This document shows positions 39,257 through 49,348 of a DNA stretch of 64,000 nt, piece after piece. The notes beneath the pieces were generated by a model. It searched no databases and had not been told where the DNA came from. It saw only the letters and a list, made by a program, of their open reading frames with translations. Numbering within the stretch: the first letter of the stretch is position 1; the number at the start of each line of letters is the position of its first letter. Source of the stretch: Urechidicola sp. (lineage in GTDB: Bacteria > Bacteroidota > Bacteroidia > Flavobacteriales > Flavobacteriaceae); contig JAQRMW010000041.1 in the NCBI GenBank assembly GCA_028599075.1, forward strand, positions 1 through 64,000. Reading direction: 5' to 3'. Made by a program: the position numbers and the translations under genes.

Positions 39257-40129
39257 TCAAGACAAGCGAATTTTATGAATTAATTGATTTGTATCTATCT
39301 TTTTTGATATTATATTTAAATTTAAAAGTTCATTTTGAACTTTGTCAATTAATGTTCTAGAAATTGATTTTCCTTGGTTCCATTCTGTTATTATCAACCA
39401 GTTTTTTACGTCTTCTTTTTCTAGGTTATATAGTTGTGCAAAAGTATCTATATAGCGTTCCTTTTTTGCAAGTGTCGAAAACTGACTCAACCTATTATTT
39501 ATAATTCGCAGTGTATTTTTAATTTCTTCTGGCTGGTTTGCTAAAACTTCATCACGAACAGCAATCACAAAACATGGCCATGGTGATGGTATATCTGCCA
39601 ACCTTCTAAAAGTACCATTATCAACCAAAGGTTTGGCAGTAAAATGCTCCCATAAAAAGTAATCTGCAGATTCGTTTGTTAAGGCATCAATGGCACCTAC
39701 CAAATTATTAACAACTTGATATTCTATTTTATCAATATCCCAACCATTATTTTTTGCATTGACAATAGAAAATAATTGAGAACCAGAACCTACGCGACTG
39801 ATTGCGGAAACTTTATTTTCCAATTCTTCAACCGAATTGTATTTTGATTCTGCCCCTACGTGCAATCCCCAAAGTAGGGGTGAATTAATGTATGTCTGCA
39901 CAATTTTTGAAGGATTACCATCTATAATATCTTTGATAATTCCCTCAGTTAATAATACAGCAATATCAAGTTCGCCATTTCGCAACGCTTTAGACATAGC
40001 ACCTGTGCCACCAGGAAAATCTTTCCAAACTAAATCAATATTCTCTTTTTTGAATTCGTTGTTTTCGATTGCTAAATGCCACGGCATATTAAAATGTTCT
40101 GCAACACCACCAATTTTTAAAGTTGTCAT
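39257..40129 (-). CDS. substrate-binding-domain protein without signal peptide (CA3427-like / NMT1-THI5-like PBP fold)
   Basis: ORF; GGVAEHFNMPWHLAIENNEFKKENIDLVW; no N-terminal signal. Confidence 0.75.
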   Translation of the reverse strand: MTTLKIGGVAEHFNMPWHLAIENNEFKKENIDLVWKDFPGGTGAMSKALRNGELDIAVLLTEGIIKDIIDGNPSKIVQTYINSPLLWGLHVGAESKYNSVEELENKVSAISRVGSGSQLFSIVNAKNNGWDIDKIEYQVVNNLVGAIDALTNESADYFLWEHFTAKPLVDNGTFRRLADIPSPWPCFVIAVRDEVLANQPEEIKNTLRIINNRLSQFSTLAKKERYIDTFAQLYNLEKEDVKNWLIITEWNQGKSISRTLIDKVQNELLNLNIISKKIDTNQLIHKIRLS

Positions 40130-40162
40130 ATTGTATTTGTTTGAATTAATATATTATTTTCA

Positions 40163-40210
40163 ATCAACCATCAACCATCAACCATCAACCATCAACCATC
40201 AACCATCAAC
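40163..40210. repeat. heptamer tandem repeat (ATCAACC)6.9
   Basis: six perfect units plus ATCAAC, abutting a TAG stop. Confidence 0.97.
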
Positions 40211-41082
40211 TAGCTCACCAACTTATCTAAAGTATATTTTATCAAAGCTTCAACTGGTTTGTATGGGTCTGCACTAAATGTACCATTTGCTCTGTTTGCG
40301 ATAATCGCATTCATTGATAGTGCATTGTGACCTAATAGTTGTGATAAACCATAAATTGCTGAGGTTTCCATTTCTAAGTTGGTAACGCTTGTCCCATTAA
40401 AATCAAAACTATCAATCTTATTGTTTAAGCTAGGGTCTTGAATTGCTAAACGCAACACGCGACCCTGTGGGCCATAAAACCCAGGAGCAGTAGCAGTAAA
40501 CCCTTGAAATACTTCAGGGCCACTTAATTTATCAATCAATACTTGGCTACCCTTAATAATATAGGGTCTCGCTTTATTGTTGCTCCAATTTGTTTGCTTG
40601 ATGAATGCATCTTCAATTTCGGTTTCAAAAATTGACTCAGCTACATAAGAATGTAGTAAACCATCCAATCCTAATCCGTATTTACCCATCACAAAACTAT
40701 CGACAGGAATATCATTTTGAAGCGAACCAGAAGTACCAATACGTACAATATTTAATTGGGTAAAATCTTTTTTGATTGTTCTAGTTTCTAAATCGATATT
40801 TACCAAAGCATCCAATTCGTTGATTACAATATCAATATTATCTGGGCCAATTCCGGTAGAAATTACCGTCAGTCTTTTTCCTTTATAGGTACCTGTAATC
40901 GTTCTAAATTCTCTTTTTTGTATATCGAATTCAACCGAATCAAAATGTTTGGTAATTTTTGGAACTCTATTTTGATCACCAACAAAAATGACGTCGTTAG
41001 CGATATGCTCTGGTTTTAAATTTAGGTGATAAATACTTCCATCGGGGTTCAGAATTAATTCTGATGCTGCTATTTTACTCAT
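40210..41082 (-). CDS. nucleoside phosphorylase
   Basis: ORF; FVGDQNRVPKI, STGIGPDNIDIVINEL, VTNLEMETSAIYGLSQ. Confidence 0.92.
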   Translation of the reverse strand: MSKIAASELILNPDGSIYHLNLKPEHIANDVIFVGDQNRVPKITKHFDSVEFDIQKREFRTITGTYKGKRLTVISTGIGPDNIDIVINELDALVNIDLETRTIKKDFTQLNIVRIGTSGSLQNDIPVDSFVMGKYGLGLDGLLHSYVAESIFETEIEDAFIKQTNWSNNKARPYIIKGSQVLIDKLSGPEVFQGFTATAPGFYGPQGRVLRLAIQDPSLNNKIDSFDFNGTSVTNLEMETSAIYGLSQLLGHNALSMNAIIANRANGTFSADPYKPVEALIKYTLDKLVS

Positions 41083-41098
41083 ATTCTATATATTTTAG

Positions 41099-41428
41099 TT
41101 ATCCTCCAACACGTTTTACTTTAAAACCCTTTTGTTGTAAGATTTCCATTATTTTATTTCTATAATCTCCTTGAATGATGATTTGCTCGTTTTTAAAACT
41201 ACCACCAACACTCAAAGTTGTTTTTATTTCTTTAGCTAATTTTTTAAAGTCTTCTGTTGCTCCTGTATAGCCTTCTAAAATTGTAATTGGTTTTCCTTTT
41301 CGCTTTTCGTATTTGCAAATTATGGGGTCATCTTGTATCCATAATTCATGCTCGTTGTCTACGGAATCAGTAATTTTTTCCTCGACATGATCAGGAAATA
41401 AATTTTTTAATTGATCTGATAAATCCAT
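41099..41428 (-). CDS. SUI1/eIF1-like translation initiation factor
   Basis: ORF; KRKGKPITILEGYTGATEDFKKLAKEIKTTLSVGGSFKNEQIIIQGDYRNKIMEILQQKGFKVKRVGG. Confidence 0.93.
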   Translation of the reverse strand: MDLSDQLKNLFPDHVEEKITDSVDNEHELWIQDDPIICKYEKRKGKPITILEGYTGATEDFKKLAKEIKTTLSVGGSFKNEQIIIQGDYRNKIMEILQQKGFKVKRVGG

Positions 41429-41454
41429 TTTGTTTTAGCGAATTACTTTTTTTA

Positions 41455-41522
41455 TGTCAGGGCGAGCTCAGTCGAGACCTTATTAATTTTTGTTTTGTTC
41501 TCGACTGCGCTCGAACAGACAA
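41455..41522. repeat. inverted repeat TGTCAGGGCGAGCTCAGTCGAGACC...TTCTCGACTGCGCTCGAACAGACAA
   Basis: facing arms with AT-rich spacer. Confidence 0.75.
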
Positions 41523-41559
41523 TATTATATTTTAGTTATGAATTATAAATGTTCAAAGC

Positions 41560-42600
41560 TTACTTTTTAATCAATCCCAATTCAACTAGCCTTTCATTCA
41601 AATAATCTCCAGCTGTAATATCATCAAATAATTTTGGATGCTCTTCATCAAAACAACTTTCAAGCACATCTAGTTTAGTATCGCTCTTAGGATGCATAAA
41701 AAACGGAATAGAATAACGAGATGTTTTCCATAATTCTTTCGGTGGATTTGTTACACGGTGAATGGTCGATTTTAATTTATTATTGGTATGCCTAGAAAGC
41801 ATATCGCCAACATTTATCATTAACTCATCGGGTTGTGCCACCGCATCAATCCAACTGCCTTCATGATTTTGAACTTGTAATCCTTTTCCTTGCGCCCCCA
41901 TTAATAAGGTGATTAAATTGATATCGCCATGGGCAGCAGCTCTTTCAGCATTTTTAGGTTCATTCTCGATAGGCGGATAATGGATAGGTCGTAAAATTGA
42001 GTTTCCGTTTTTGATAGGAAAATCAAAATAAGTTTCTTCTAAATCAAGGTATAATGCCAATGCACGCAGTACATATTTGGCAGTTTTTTCTAGCATTTTA
42101 AAAGTTTCTTTACCTATTTCGTTAAACTTTGCTAATTCTTCGACAATTACATTTGGAGGATATTCGGCTTCTAATATTGGATTATCTTCTACATATTGAC
42201 CAAAATGCCAAAATTCTTTTAGGTCTCCTTCTTTACGCCCTTTAGCGCGTTCTTTTCCAAATGATGTATATCCACGTTGCCCGCCTATGCCTTCAATTTC
42301 ATACTTGTTTTTGGTATCGATTGGTAGGTCAAAGAAGTTTTTTACTTCTGCGTATAAATTTTCAATCAACTCGTCACTTAAAAAATGTCCGCTCAAAGCA
42401 ACAAATCCAATTTCTTCATACGCAGCACCAATTTGATTAACGAATTGTTGCTTTCTGTCTGCATCTCCTGAAATAAAATCAGCGAGATTTACGCTTGGTA
42501 TTTTATCCATAATTTTATATATCCTTTTTAAAAATTGGGATGTTATATGTAAGTGTATAATTAAAACTAAAGCCAGTTTCGTTGAGGTAAACTCGCTCAA
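41560..42600 (-). CDS. isopenicillin N synthase family Fe(II)/2OG dioxygenase (start probably 42510)
   Basis: ORF; AAHGDINLITLLMG, RYSIPFFMHP. Confidence 0.93.
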   Translation of the reverse strand: MSEFTSTKLALVLIIHLHITSQFLKRIYKIMDKIPSVNLADFISGDADRKQQFVNQIGAAYEEIGFVALSGHFLSDELIENLYAEVKNFFDLPIDTKNKYEIEGIGGQRGYTSFGKERAKGRKEGDLKEFWHFGQYVEDNPILEAEYPPNVIVEELAKFNEIGKETFKMLEKTAKYVLRALALYLDLEETYFDFPIKNGNSILRPIHYPPIENEPKNAERAAAHGDINLITLLMGAQGKGLQVQNHEGSWIDAVAQPDELMINVGDMLSRHTNNKLKSTIHRVTNPPKELWKTSRYSIPFFMHPKSDTKLDVLESCFDEEHPKLFDDITAGDYLNERLVELGLIKK

Positions 42601-43246
42601 AGCCTGGAATATACATGTTTAAGAAATTATAGGGTTGAGTTTGACTTACCATTTTCTTTAGGCTAAAACTCATTCCCATATATAAATTTGTAAATATTTC
42701 GGCTTTTAATCCCATCACAAATTCGCCCCAATGTGCTGTTAATCCATCAAACTCTTCTTCTAAAATAACCGTTTCTTCTGGAAAGTAGGTTCCATAAAAA
42801 TTTGGATTGTATTCATGAATTGTTTGTGTAAAGCTGCTAAATCCATAGCGTACCCCAACAAAAATTTCATTTGTCATACCCAACCAGTTTTTATATAAAT
42901 TATAATTTGTCCCAATTTTAATATACGATCCGTTGGTGCTAAATTTTATATAATCTTCTTCCTCATAACGGTCATAGTAACCCAATTCGGCAGCAGCATA
43001 TATTCTTTTAGTAACTCTAAAATCAGCAACAGCTTCAAAACCTGTTAGGTCTGAATTAATCAAAGAACGGATAGGTAACGATAGGTCTAAACCAACACGT
43101 AAGCCATATTTATCTTTAAATTTAATACTATCACTAACCTCTTCACTAGTTTCAGAAGGAGATGTGTCTTGTGACATTGCCGATAATGAAACAGCAATGA
43201 GTAAGATGCTAATATAATATCTTAATATGCTCAGTTTCATCTTCAA
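42515..43246 (-). CDS. outer membrane protein, DUF6048-like
   Basis: ORF; signal peptide, beta-barrel pattern. Confidence 0.75.
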   Translation of the reverse strand: MKMKLSILRYYISILLIAVSLSAMSQDTSPSETSEEVSDSIKFKDKYGLRVGLDLSLPIRSLINSDLTGFEAVADFRVTKRIYAAAELGYYDRYEEEDYIKFSTNGSYIKIGTNYNLYKNWLGMTNEIFVGVRYGFSSFTQTIHEYNPNFYGTYFPEETVILEEEFDGLTAHWGEFVMGLKAEIFTNLYMGMSFSLKKMVSQTQPYNFLNMYIPGFERVYLNETGFSFNYTLTYNIPIFKKDI

Positions 43247-43658
43247 CAGTTTGATTGGTAATTTGGGTGTTTAAAATCCAGTTATTAGAATTATCAGGTA
43301 TTTCTAAATTTTCAAAATTATATTTATATCCACAAGATCTCGACACAAAAACTTCTTTTCTTGTGTAAGTGATGGTGATTTCATCTTCTACATCATCCAA
43401 TTTTAAGTGATAAACAGTTATGTCATTTCCTGGGTCTAAGGGAACTAAAATAGAATCTACATCGACATTGGTATATAACTCTTCTAATCCTTCTGCCCAA
43501 ACCGTTAGGTCGGTAGTGGTTTTTAAATTATCAGGATTGTCATTATCATAAAAGGAAATGACCAAATTTGGAGTAATAGGGTCAACACAAAAATCATCTT
43601 TTATGCAGCTTGTAAAAAGCGTAAAGATTATAAAAATTGCGAGAAAATATTTTTTCAT
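43209..43658 (-). CDS. DUF6452-like lipoprotein
   Basis: ORF; lipobox FTSC; paired with preceding gene. Confidence 0.72.
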   Translation of the reverse strand: MKKYFLAIFIIFTLFTSCIKDDFCVDPITPNLVISFYDNDNPDNLKTTTDLTVWAEGLEELYTNVDVDSILVPLDPGNDITVYHLKLDDVEDEITITYTRKEVFVSRSCGYKYNFENLEIPDNSNNWILNTQITNQTVEDETEHIKILY

Positions 43659-43660
43659 TA

Positions 43661-45085
43661 TTAAATTTTTTCTAAAAGCACAACGTTCTCTACATGATGT
43701 GTTTGCGGAAACATATCTACAGCTTGTGATTTTGTAATTTTATATTGATTTTTCATTAATGACAAATCTCGTGCTTGTGTAGCAGAATTGCAACTTACAT
43801 ACACAATTTTTTCAGGAGCGATTTCTAAAATTTTTGCGACTACATTTTTGTGCATACCATCTCTCGGTGGGTCAGTTATAATCACATCTGGTTGGCCATG
43901 TTTAGCAATAAAATTATTGTTGAAAACATCTTTCATATCTCCTGCTAAAAACTCAACGTTTTCAATTTGGTTTAATTGTGCATTGTAATTAGCGTCAGTA
44001 ATTGCATCAGGAACTGATTCAACACCAATTACTTTCTTTGCATTTTTAGCCACAAACTGGGCAATGGTTCCTGTACCTGTATATAAATCGAATACCAATT
44101 CATTTCCTGATAATCCCGCAAAATCTCTTGTGATTTTATACAATTCATATGCCTGTTCAGAGTTGGTTTGATAAAATGATTTAGGTCCGATTTTAAATTT
44201 CAACCCTTCCATTTCTTCAAAAATATGATCTCTCCCTTTGTACAAAATAATGTCTTGGTCATACAAGGTATCGTTTGCCTTTGAGTTGATGACGTATTGT
44301 AATGAAGTTATTTGAGGAAACTCTTTTGCCATGGCATTGAGCAATAATTCTCGTTTTTCTTTTTGCTCTTCGTAAAACTGAATTACCACCATAATTTCGC
44401 CAGTAGATGCTATCCTAAGCATTAAGGTACGCATCATACCACTTTGTTCTCTTGGGTTAAAAAAAGGCAATCCATTTTTGATAGAAAAATCTTTTACAAA
44501 ATTTCGGATGTCGTTAGATGGGTCTTCTTGTAAATGGCATTTATCAATATCTAATATTTTGTCCCACATACCAGCAATATGAAATCCACAGGCATCTTTG
44601 TTGTCAATTTCTTCTTTAGATTCTATTTCTTCATACGTTAACCAACGGCTACTAGAAAATGAAAACTCCATTTTATTGCGATAAAAATACTGTTGTTTGC
44701 ATCCTAAAATAGGAGTGACCTCAGGTAATTCTAAATGACCAATTCTTACTAGGTTATTTGTAACTTCTTTTTGCTTGTAAAACAATTGATGTTCATAGCC
44801 CATATCTTGCCATTTACAACCACCACAATGTTCAAAATAATCACAAACAGGTTCAACTCTTTTGTCAGACCTTTTATGAAATTTGATTGCAGTTCCTTCA
44901 AAATAGGCTTTCCTTTTCTTTCCGGTTCTTATATCTACAACATCACCAGGAACTGTATTTGTTAAAAATATAACACGTCCATCTGGAGCCTTTGCAACTG
45001 TTTTTCCTCTTGCACCTGCATCAATTACTTCAACATTTTCGAAAATGTAATTTTTCTTTTTTCTTGCCATGGCGCAAATGTACAT
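43661..45085 (-). CDS. rlmD: 23S rRNA (uracil(1939)-C(5))-methyltransferase RlmD
   Basis: ORF; CGGCKWQDMGYEHQL, DLYTGTGTIAQFVA, DPPRDGMH, YVSCNSATQARDL. Confidence 0.96.
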   Translation of the reverse strand: MYICAMARKKKNYIFENVEVIDAGARGKTVAKAPDGRVIFLTNTVPGDVVDIRTGKKRKAYFEGTAIKFHKRSDKRVEPVCDYFEHCGGCKWQDMGYEHQLFYKQKEVTNNLVRIGHLELPEVTPILGCKQQYFYRNKMEFSFSSSRWLTYEEIESKEEIDNKDACGFHIAGMWDKILDIDKCHLQEDPSNDIRNFVKDFSIKNGLPFFNPREQSGMMRTLMLRIASTGEIMVVIQFYEEQKEKRELLLNAMAKEFPQITSLQYVINSKANDTLYDQDIILYKGRDHIFEEMEGLKFKIGPKSFYQTNSEQAYELYKITRDFAGLSGNELVFDLYTGTGTIAQFVAKNAKKVIGVESVPDAITDANYNAQLNQIENVEFLAGDMKDVFNNNFIAKHGQPDVIITDPPRDGMHKNVVAKILEIAPEKIVYVSCNSATQARDLSLMKNQYKITKSQAVDMFPQTHHVENVVLLEKI

Positions 45086-45100
45086 CTTTAAATGAAAAAA

Positions 45101-45127
45101 ACATCTCGATTTTACGAGATGTCTTTT
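45101..45127. terminator. terminator-like hairpin between divergent genes
   Basis: perfect 8-bp stem ACATCTCG/CGAGATGT with T-rich tail. Confidence 0.5.
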
Positions 45128-45414
45128 AAGATTACTTATTTGAAAAACGGTTATTTTGAGCTTTTCATATCAGTAATATTAGTCTTGAGGTCTATGTTTA
45201 ATTTTCTATTATTAGAATTTGAATTCCTTAGTGAGGACGAATATACAAAAAAAGATAAATTAATCTTTTATTTTTTGTATTTATTTTTTTTCATTCAAAA
45301 ACAAATCAAAAGAAATAGCGTAAATTGCGAGCCCTATAGGGGTGATTTCTCTCCCACGCTGCTTTTTCCCCCCGATGATTATCGGGATTTCGAAAGAATA
45401 AAGGTACAGAAGGA

Positions 45415-46689
45415 ATGGATTTTTATTCATTATTAAACTTTATTACAATGGCTGTATTAGACCAATTAACATCATCTCAGGAAGCAATTGACTTAGAAAA
45501 TAAGTACGGTGCTCACAATTATCATCCACTACCAGTAGTATTAAACAAGGGCGAAGGTGTTTTTGTTTGGGATGTAGAAGGGAAAAAGTATTACGATTTT
45601 TTGTCGGCATATTCTGCCGTAAACCAAGGGCACTGTCATCCGAAAATTGTAAATGCTATGACAGAGCAAGCACAAACATTAGCATTAACATCACGTGCAT
45701 TTTATAATGATGTTTTAGGGAGATATGAAAAATATGTCACTCAGTATTTTGGTTTTGACAAAGTGTTGCCAATGAATACTGGAGCAGAAGCTGTAGAAAC
45801 TGCAATTAAATTATGTCGAAAATGGGCGTATGAAGTAAAAGGAATTGAAGAGAATAAAGCTAATATTATTGTATGCGAAAATAATTTCCATGGTAGAACT
45901 ACCACCATTATTTCATTTTCTAATGACGAAGTTGCTCGTAAAAACTTTGGACCATTCACTGCAGGATTTGTAAAAATAGAATATGACAATTTAGCAGCTT
46001 TAGAAGAAACTTTAGAAAACACTAAAAATGTTGCAGGATTTTTAGTTGAACCAATTCAAGGAGAAGCTGGAGTTTATGTGCCAAGTGAAGGGTATTTGAA
46101 AAAAGCAAAAGCGTTATGCGAAAAATACAAAGTGTTATTCATTGCCGACGAGGTTCAAACAGGTATAGCTAGAACAGGGCAGTTATTAGCAGTTAACCAT
46201 GAAAATGTACATCCGGATGTTTTGATTTTAGGAAAAGCAATTTCTGGAGGAGTTTATCCTGTGAGCGCTGTTTTAGCAAATGATGCTATTATGAATGTGA
46301 TTAAGCCAGGGCAACACGGATCGACTTTTGGAGGTAATCCAATTGCAGCTGCTGTGGCAATCGCTGCACTAGAAGTTGTAAAAGATGAAAAGCTTGCTGA
46401 GAATGCAGAATACTTAGGGCAATTATTTAGAAAAGAAATTTCAACTTTTGCTGAAACAAATGATTTGGTAAAATTGGTAAGAGGTAAAGGGTTGTTAAAT
46501 GCAATTTTGATTAACGATACTGAAGATAGCTCTACTGCTTGGGATATTTGTATTAAGTTAAGTGATAATGGATTACTTGCTAAACCAACACATGGTAATA
46601 TTATTCGTTTTGCACCACCATTGGTGATGAATGAAGAGCAATTGATGGATTGTGTTGCTATTATAAAAAAGACGATAAACGAATTTTAG
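45415..46689 (+). CDS. rocD: ornithine--oxo-acid transaminase (start probably 45448)
   Basis: [50 protein letters not shown]. Confidence 0.96.
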   Translation: MDFYSLLNFITMAVLDQLTSSQEAIDLENKYGAHNYHPLPVVLNKGEGVFVWDVEGKKYYDFLSAYSAVNQGHCHPKIVNAMTEQAQTLALTSRAFYNDVLGRYEKYVTQYFGFDKVLPMNTGAEAVETAIKLCRKWAYEVKGIEENKANIIVCENNFHGRTTTIISFSNDEVARKNFGPFTAGFVKIEYDNLAALEETLENTKNVAGFLVEPIQGEAGVYVPSEGYLKKAKALCEKYKVLFIADEVQTGIARTGQLLAVNHENVHPDVLILGKAISGGVYPVSAVLANDAIMNVIKPGQHGSTFGGNPIAAAVAIAALEVVKDEKLAENAEYLGQLFRKEISTFAETNDLVKLVRGKGLLNAILINDTEDSSTAWDICIKLSDNGLLAKPTHGNIIRFAPPLVMNEEQLMDCVAIIKKTINEF

Positions 46690-46706
46690 TACCGTTTGTA
46701 TTTATG

Positions 46707-46747
46707 TAAAAACTCCTGTTTTATAGACTTAAAACAGGAGTTTTTTA
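46707..46747. terminator. bidirectional terminator between rocD and DinB-like gene
   Basis: AAAACTCCTGTTTTA/TAAAACAGGAGTTTT. Confidence 0.85.
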
Positions 46748-46758
46748 TTGGATATAAT

Positions 46759-47319
46759 TTAAGAATTTTCTGTAAAATGTTTTGTTGATTTATCTTCAGA
46801 GAATTTTTGATTATTAAACGATGAAGATTTGTTTTTTGCAATTGATAGGGTTTTCCAATGATTGCTCTTAATCATTTTAGCAACATATACTAGTTGACCA
46901 ACATGATAAGCATAATGTGATAGTTGTCTATTGATAGCTTCTATATATGTATGTCCTTCATTTCTGATATAAGCCAATTCTAATAACTCATCTTCTTTAA
47001 TAGAATTGATTGCATCAAAAAGACATTTCCAACCCTTTTCCCAAGCAGTTATCATCGCGGTTTTAGAAGCATACTCACCTTCAAACTCAGTATCTCTATT
47101 TCTCCATTCTTTTTCGCCATCTTCTATTTTAAAGTTGGTCCATCTAGAGAGTTGATTACCAACAATATGTTTAACGATTATAGAAATGCTATTAGAATCT
47201 TCATTAAAATTCCAATGAATGTCTTGATTAGTTAATTGGACAAAAGTATCATCACCTAATTTTTTGTAATAGTGAAACTGACGTTTTATACTCTTTAAAT
47301 AGTTCTTATTCATTTCCAT
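46759..47319 (-). CDS. DinB-like / DUF1572 family protein
   Basis: ORF; NSISIIVKHIVGNQLSRWTNF, QLSHYAYHVGQLVYVAKMI. Confidence 0.88.
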   Translation of the reverse strand: MEMNKNYLKSIKRQFHYYKKLGDDTFVQLTNQDIHWNFNEDSNSISIIVKHIVGNQLSRWTNFKIEDGEKEWRNRDTEFEGEYASKTAMITAWEKGWKCLFDAINSIKEDELLELAYIRNEGHTYIEAINRQLSHYAYHVGQLVYVAKMIKSNHWKTLSIAKNKSSSFNNQKFSEDKSTKHFTENS

Positions 47320-47809
47320 TAGCTTCTTTATCTTTTACAAATTTTATAGATGTTGTATTAACGCAATAACGCTGACCAGTAGTTTCTCTTGGTCCATCAT
47401 CAAAGATATGACCTAGATGTCCGTCGCAGTTTTTACAGGTAATTTCTGTTCTTATCATTCCTGCAGATGTATCTCTGGTGAATTTAACTGTACCTTCAAT
47501 GGCATCATCAAATGAAGGCCATCCGCAGTGACTTTCATATTTACTGCCCGATTCAAATAATTGTGTGCCACATGCAGCACATTCGTAAGTTCCTTTTTCA
47601 AAATGTTGCGTGTAGCCTCCATTACTTGGGTGATCAGTACCCTTTTGTCTGAGTATGTAATATTGTCCTGGAGTCAGAATTTCTTTCCATTCTTTATCAG
47701 TTTTTTTCATAGTAGATTCTTTTGTAGTAGTGTTTGTTTTTTCTTGTTGAGCATTTGTAGTGCAACTTAATGTTGCTAAAGTTACGAATAGGAATATTAT
47801 TTTTTTCAT
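47306..47809 (-). CDS. msrB: peptide-methionine (R)-S-oxide reductase, lipoprotein-type
   Basis: ORF; YECAACGTQLFESGSKYESHCGWPSF, HLGHIFDDGP, RYCVN. Confidence 0.96.
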   Translation of the reverse strand: MKKIIFLFVTLATLSCTTNAQQEKTNTTTKESTMKKTDKEWKEILTPGQYYILRQKGTDHPSNGGYTQHFEKGTYECAACGTQLFESGSKYESHCGWPSFDDAIEGTVKFTRDTSAGMIRTEITCKNCDGHLGHIFDDGPRETTGQRYCVNTTSIKFVKDKEANGNE

Positions 47810-47834
47810 TTTCTAGTTTTTTGTCAGGTTAAAA

Positions 47835-47860
47835 TTGTCTGTTCGAGCGTAGTCGAGAAC
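47835..47860. repeat. half repeat TTGTCTGTTCGAGCGTAGTCGAGAAC
   Basis: same family as 41455-41522. Confidence 0.7.
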
Positions 47861-48016
47861 TTTTTAATGCTAACTGGATCTTGATTGCGTTCTGCCTGAT
47901 GTTGCTTTAATCAATTCTTATTTCGTTGACGTATTAGTTTATTAAATCTTACAATTGACATCTAAATATAATCTTAAAAATAACTATATTGAGCCTTCTT
48001 AAAATCAAACTTATTT

Positions 48017-49348
48017 ATGTTACAAAAAGGCAATAAAAAATTGATAGGTGCATGGGCATTTTATGATTGGGCAAATTCAGTTTATCCATTGGTTATTACT
48101 ACAGCAGTATTTCCATTATTTTATGGAATGATTACAGGAGGTAAAGATGCAACTGTACAGTTTTTAGGTACTGATTGGAATAATACGGTATTGTATTCAT
48201 ATACATTATCATTCTCTTTTCTAATCGTTGCGATTTTTTCTCCAATGCTTTCTAGTATAGCAGATTATATGGGGAATAAAAAGCGGTTTATGCAATTCTT
48301 CTGTTTTCTTGGTTCTTTTTCAGTGATGTCTCTTTACTTTTTTGATGGTATTGATAGACTTTGGGTTGGTATTGTATTTTCAATATTTGCAAGTATTGGT
48401 TTTTGGGGAAGTTTAGTTTTTTACAATGCATATTTGACTGAAGTTGCTCATCCAGAACAGCATGATAAAGTAAGTGCAAAAGGATTTATTCACGGATACA
48501 TCGGTTCAGTTTTTTTACTGCTATTTATTTTAACTATGATTATGAAACCAGAGTGGTATGGTTTTATAGACCATCCTCTTAAAAGCGATGAAAGACCACC
48601 TATAAAAGTATTTCAGTATGCATTCGTTTTGGTTGGTGTTTGGTGGATAGGGTTTGCACAGTACACATTTTATCATTTACCAAATAATACATTTAAAAGA
48701 AAACCAAAGAAGGATTACATATTTAAGGGTTTTAGAGAACTAAGGAAAGTATTTAATGAAGTTGTAAAAAAACCAGTTATTTTTATTTTCTTACTTACGT
48801 TCTTTTTGATTAGTGCAGGGATACAAACTATAATTGTTTTGGCTGCCAAGTTTGGTGACGAAGAGCTAGGACTTCCTACAACTAATTTAATTATCACAAT
48901 TTTATTGATACAACTTGTAGCAATTGTTGGTGCATATATGTTCGCAAGAATTTCCGGGAAATTAGGAAATATTATGACATTAAAAATAACAATATTCATT
49001 TGGGTGTTAGTGTGTTTTGCAGCGTATCTTCTTCCTGGAGAAAGCCCAAATGTAGACAACTATTTTTATGCTTTAGGCGGTGTTTTAGGTTTAGTACTTG
49101 GAGCTACACAAACACTAGCCCGCTCGACATATTCAAAATTAATACCTGAAGATACTTTTGATAATGCAACCTATTTTAGTTTTTTTGATGTTACAGAAAA
49201 AATAGCCATTGTTATTGGAACTCTTTCTTTTGGATTGGCATTGTCAATAACAGGTTCAATGCGAACCTCTGTATTAGTATTGATGTTTTTCTTTATTGCC
49301 GGATTTATCGTTTTAAGCTTTATGAAAAAGACTAAGCATGTCAAATAA
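48017..49348 (+). CDS. MFS transporter (UMF1/Atg22-like)
   Basis: ORF; AWAFYDWANSVYPLVITTAVFPLFYG. Confidence 0.92.
   Translation: MLQKGNKKLIGAWAFYDWANSVYPLVITTAVFPLFYGMITGGKDATVQFLGTDWNNTVLYSYTLSFSFLIVAIFSPMLSSIADYMGNKKRFMQFFCFLGSFSVMSLYFFDGIDRLWVGIVFSIFASIGFWGSLVFYNAYLTEVAHPEQHDKVSAKGFIHGYIGSVFLLLFILTMIMKPEWYGFIDHPLKSDERPPIKVFQYAFVLVGVWWIGFAQYTFYHLPNNTFKRKPKKDYIFKGFRELRKVFNEVVKKPVIFIFLLTFFLISAGIQTIIVLAAKFGDEELGLPTTNLIITILLIQLVAIVGAYMFARISGKLGNIMTLKITIFIWVLVCFAAYLLPGESPNVDNYFYALGGVLGLVLGATQTLARSTYSKLIPEDTFDNATYFSFFDVTEKIAIVIGTLSFGLALSITGSMRTSVLVLMFFFIAGFIVLSFMKKTKHVK

Noticed and set aside
40163-40210. CRISPR-like array
   Set aside because: Unit is only 7 bp with no spacers; no cas genes in the window.
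39837-40277. 146-aa plus-strand ORF across the ATCAACC array
   Set aside because: Overlaps two confident minus-strand genes and translates the heptamer array into NHQPSTINHQPST low complexity.
45092-45436. 114-aa plus-strand ORF upstream of rocD
   Set aside because: Low-complexity, overlaps a terminator-like hairpin and palindromic repeats, extends into rocD; no recognisable domain.
48715-49059. 114-aa minus-strand ORF inside the MFS transporter gene
   Set aside because: Antisense shadow with hydrophobic bias caused by the transporter codons.
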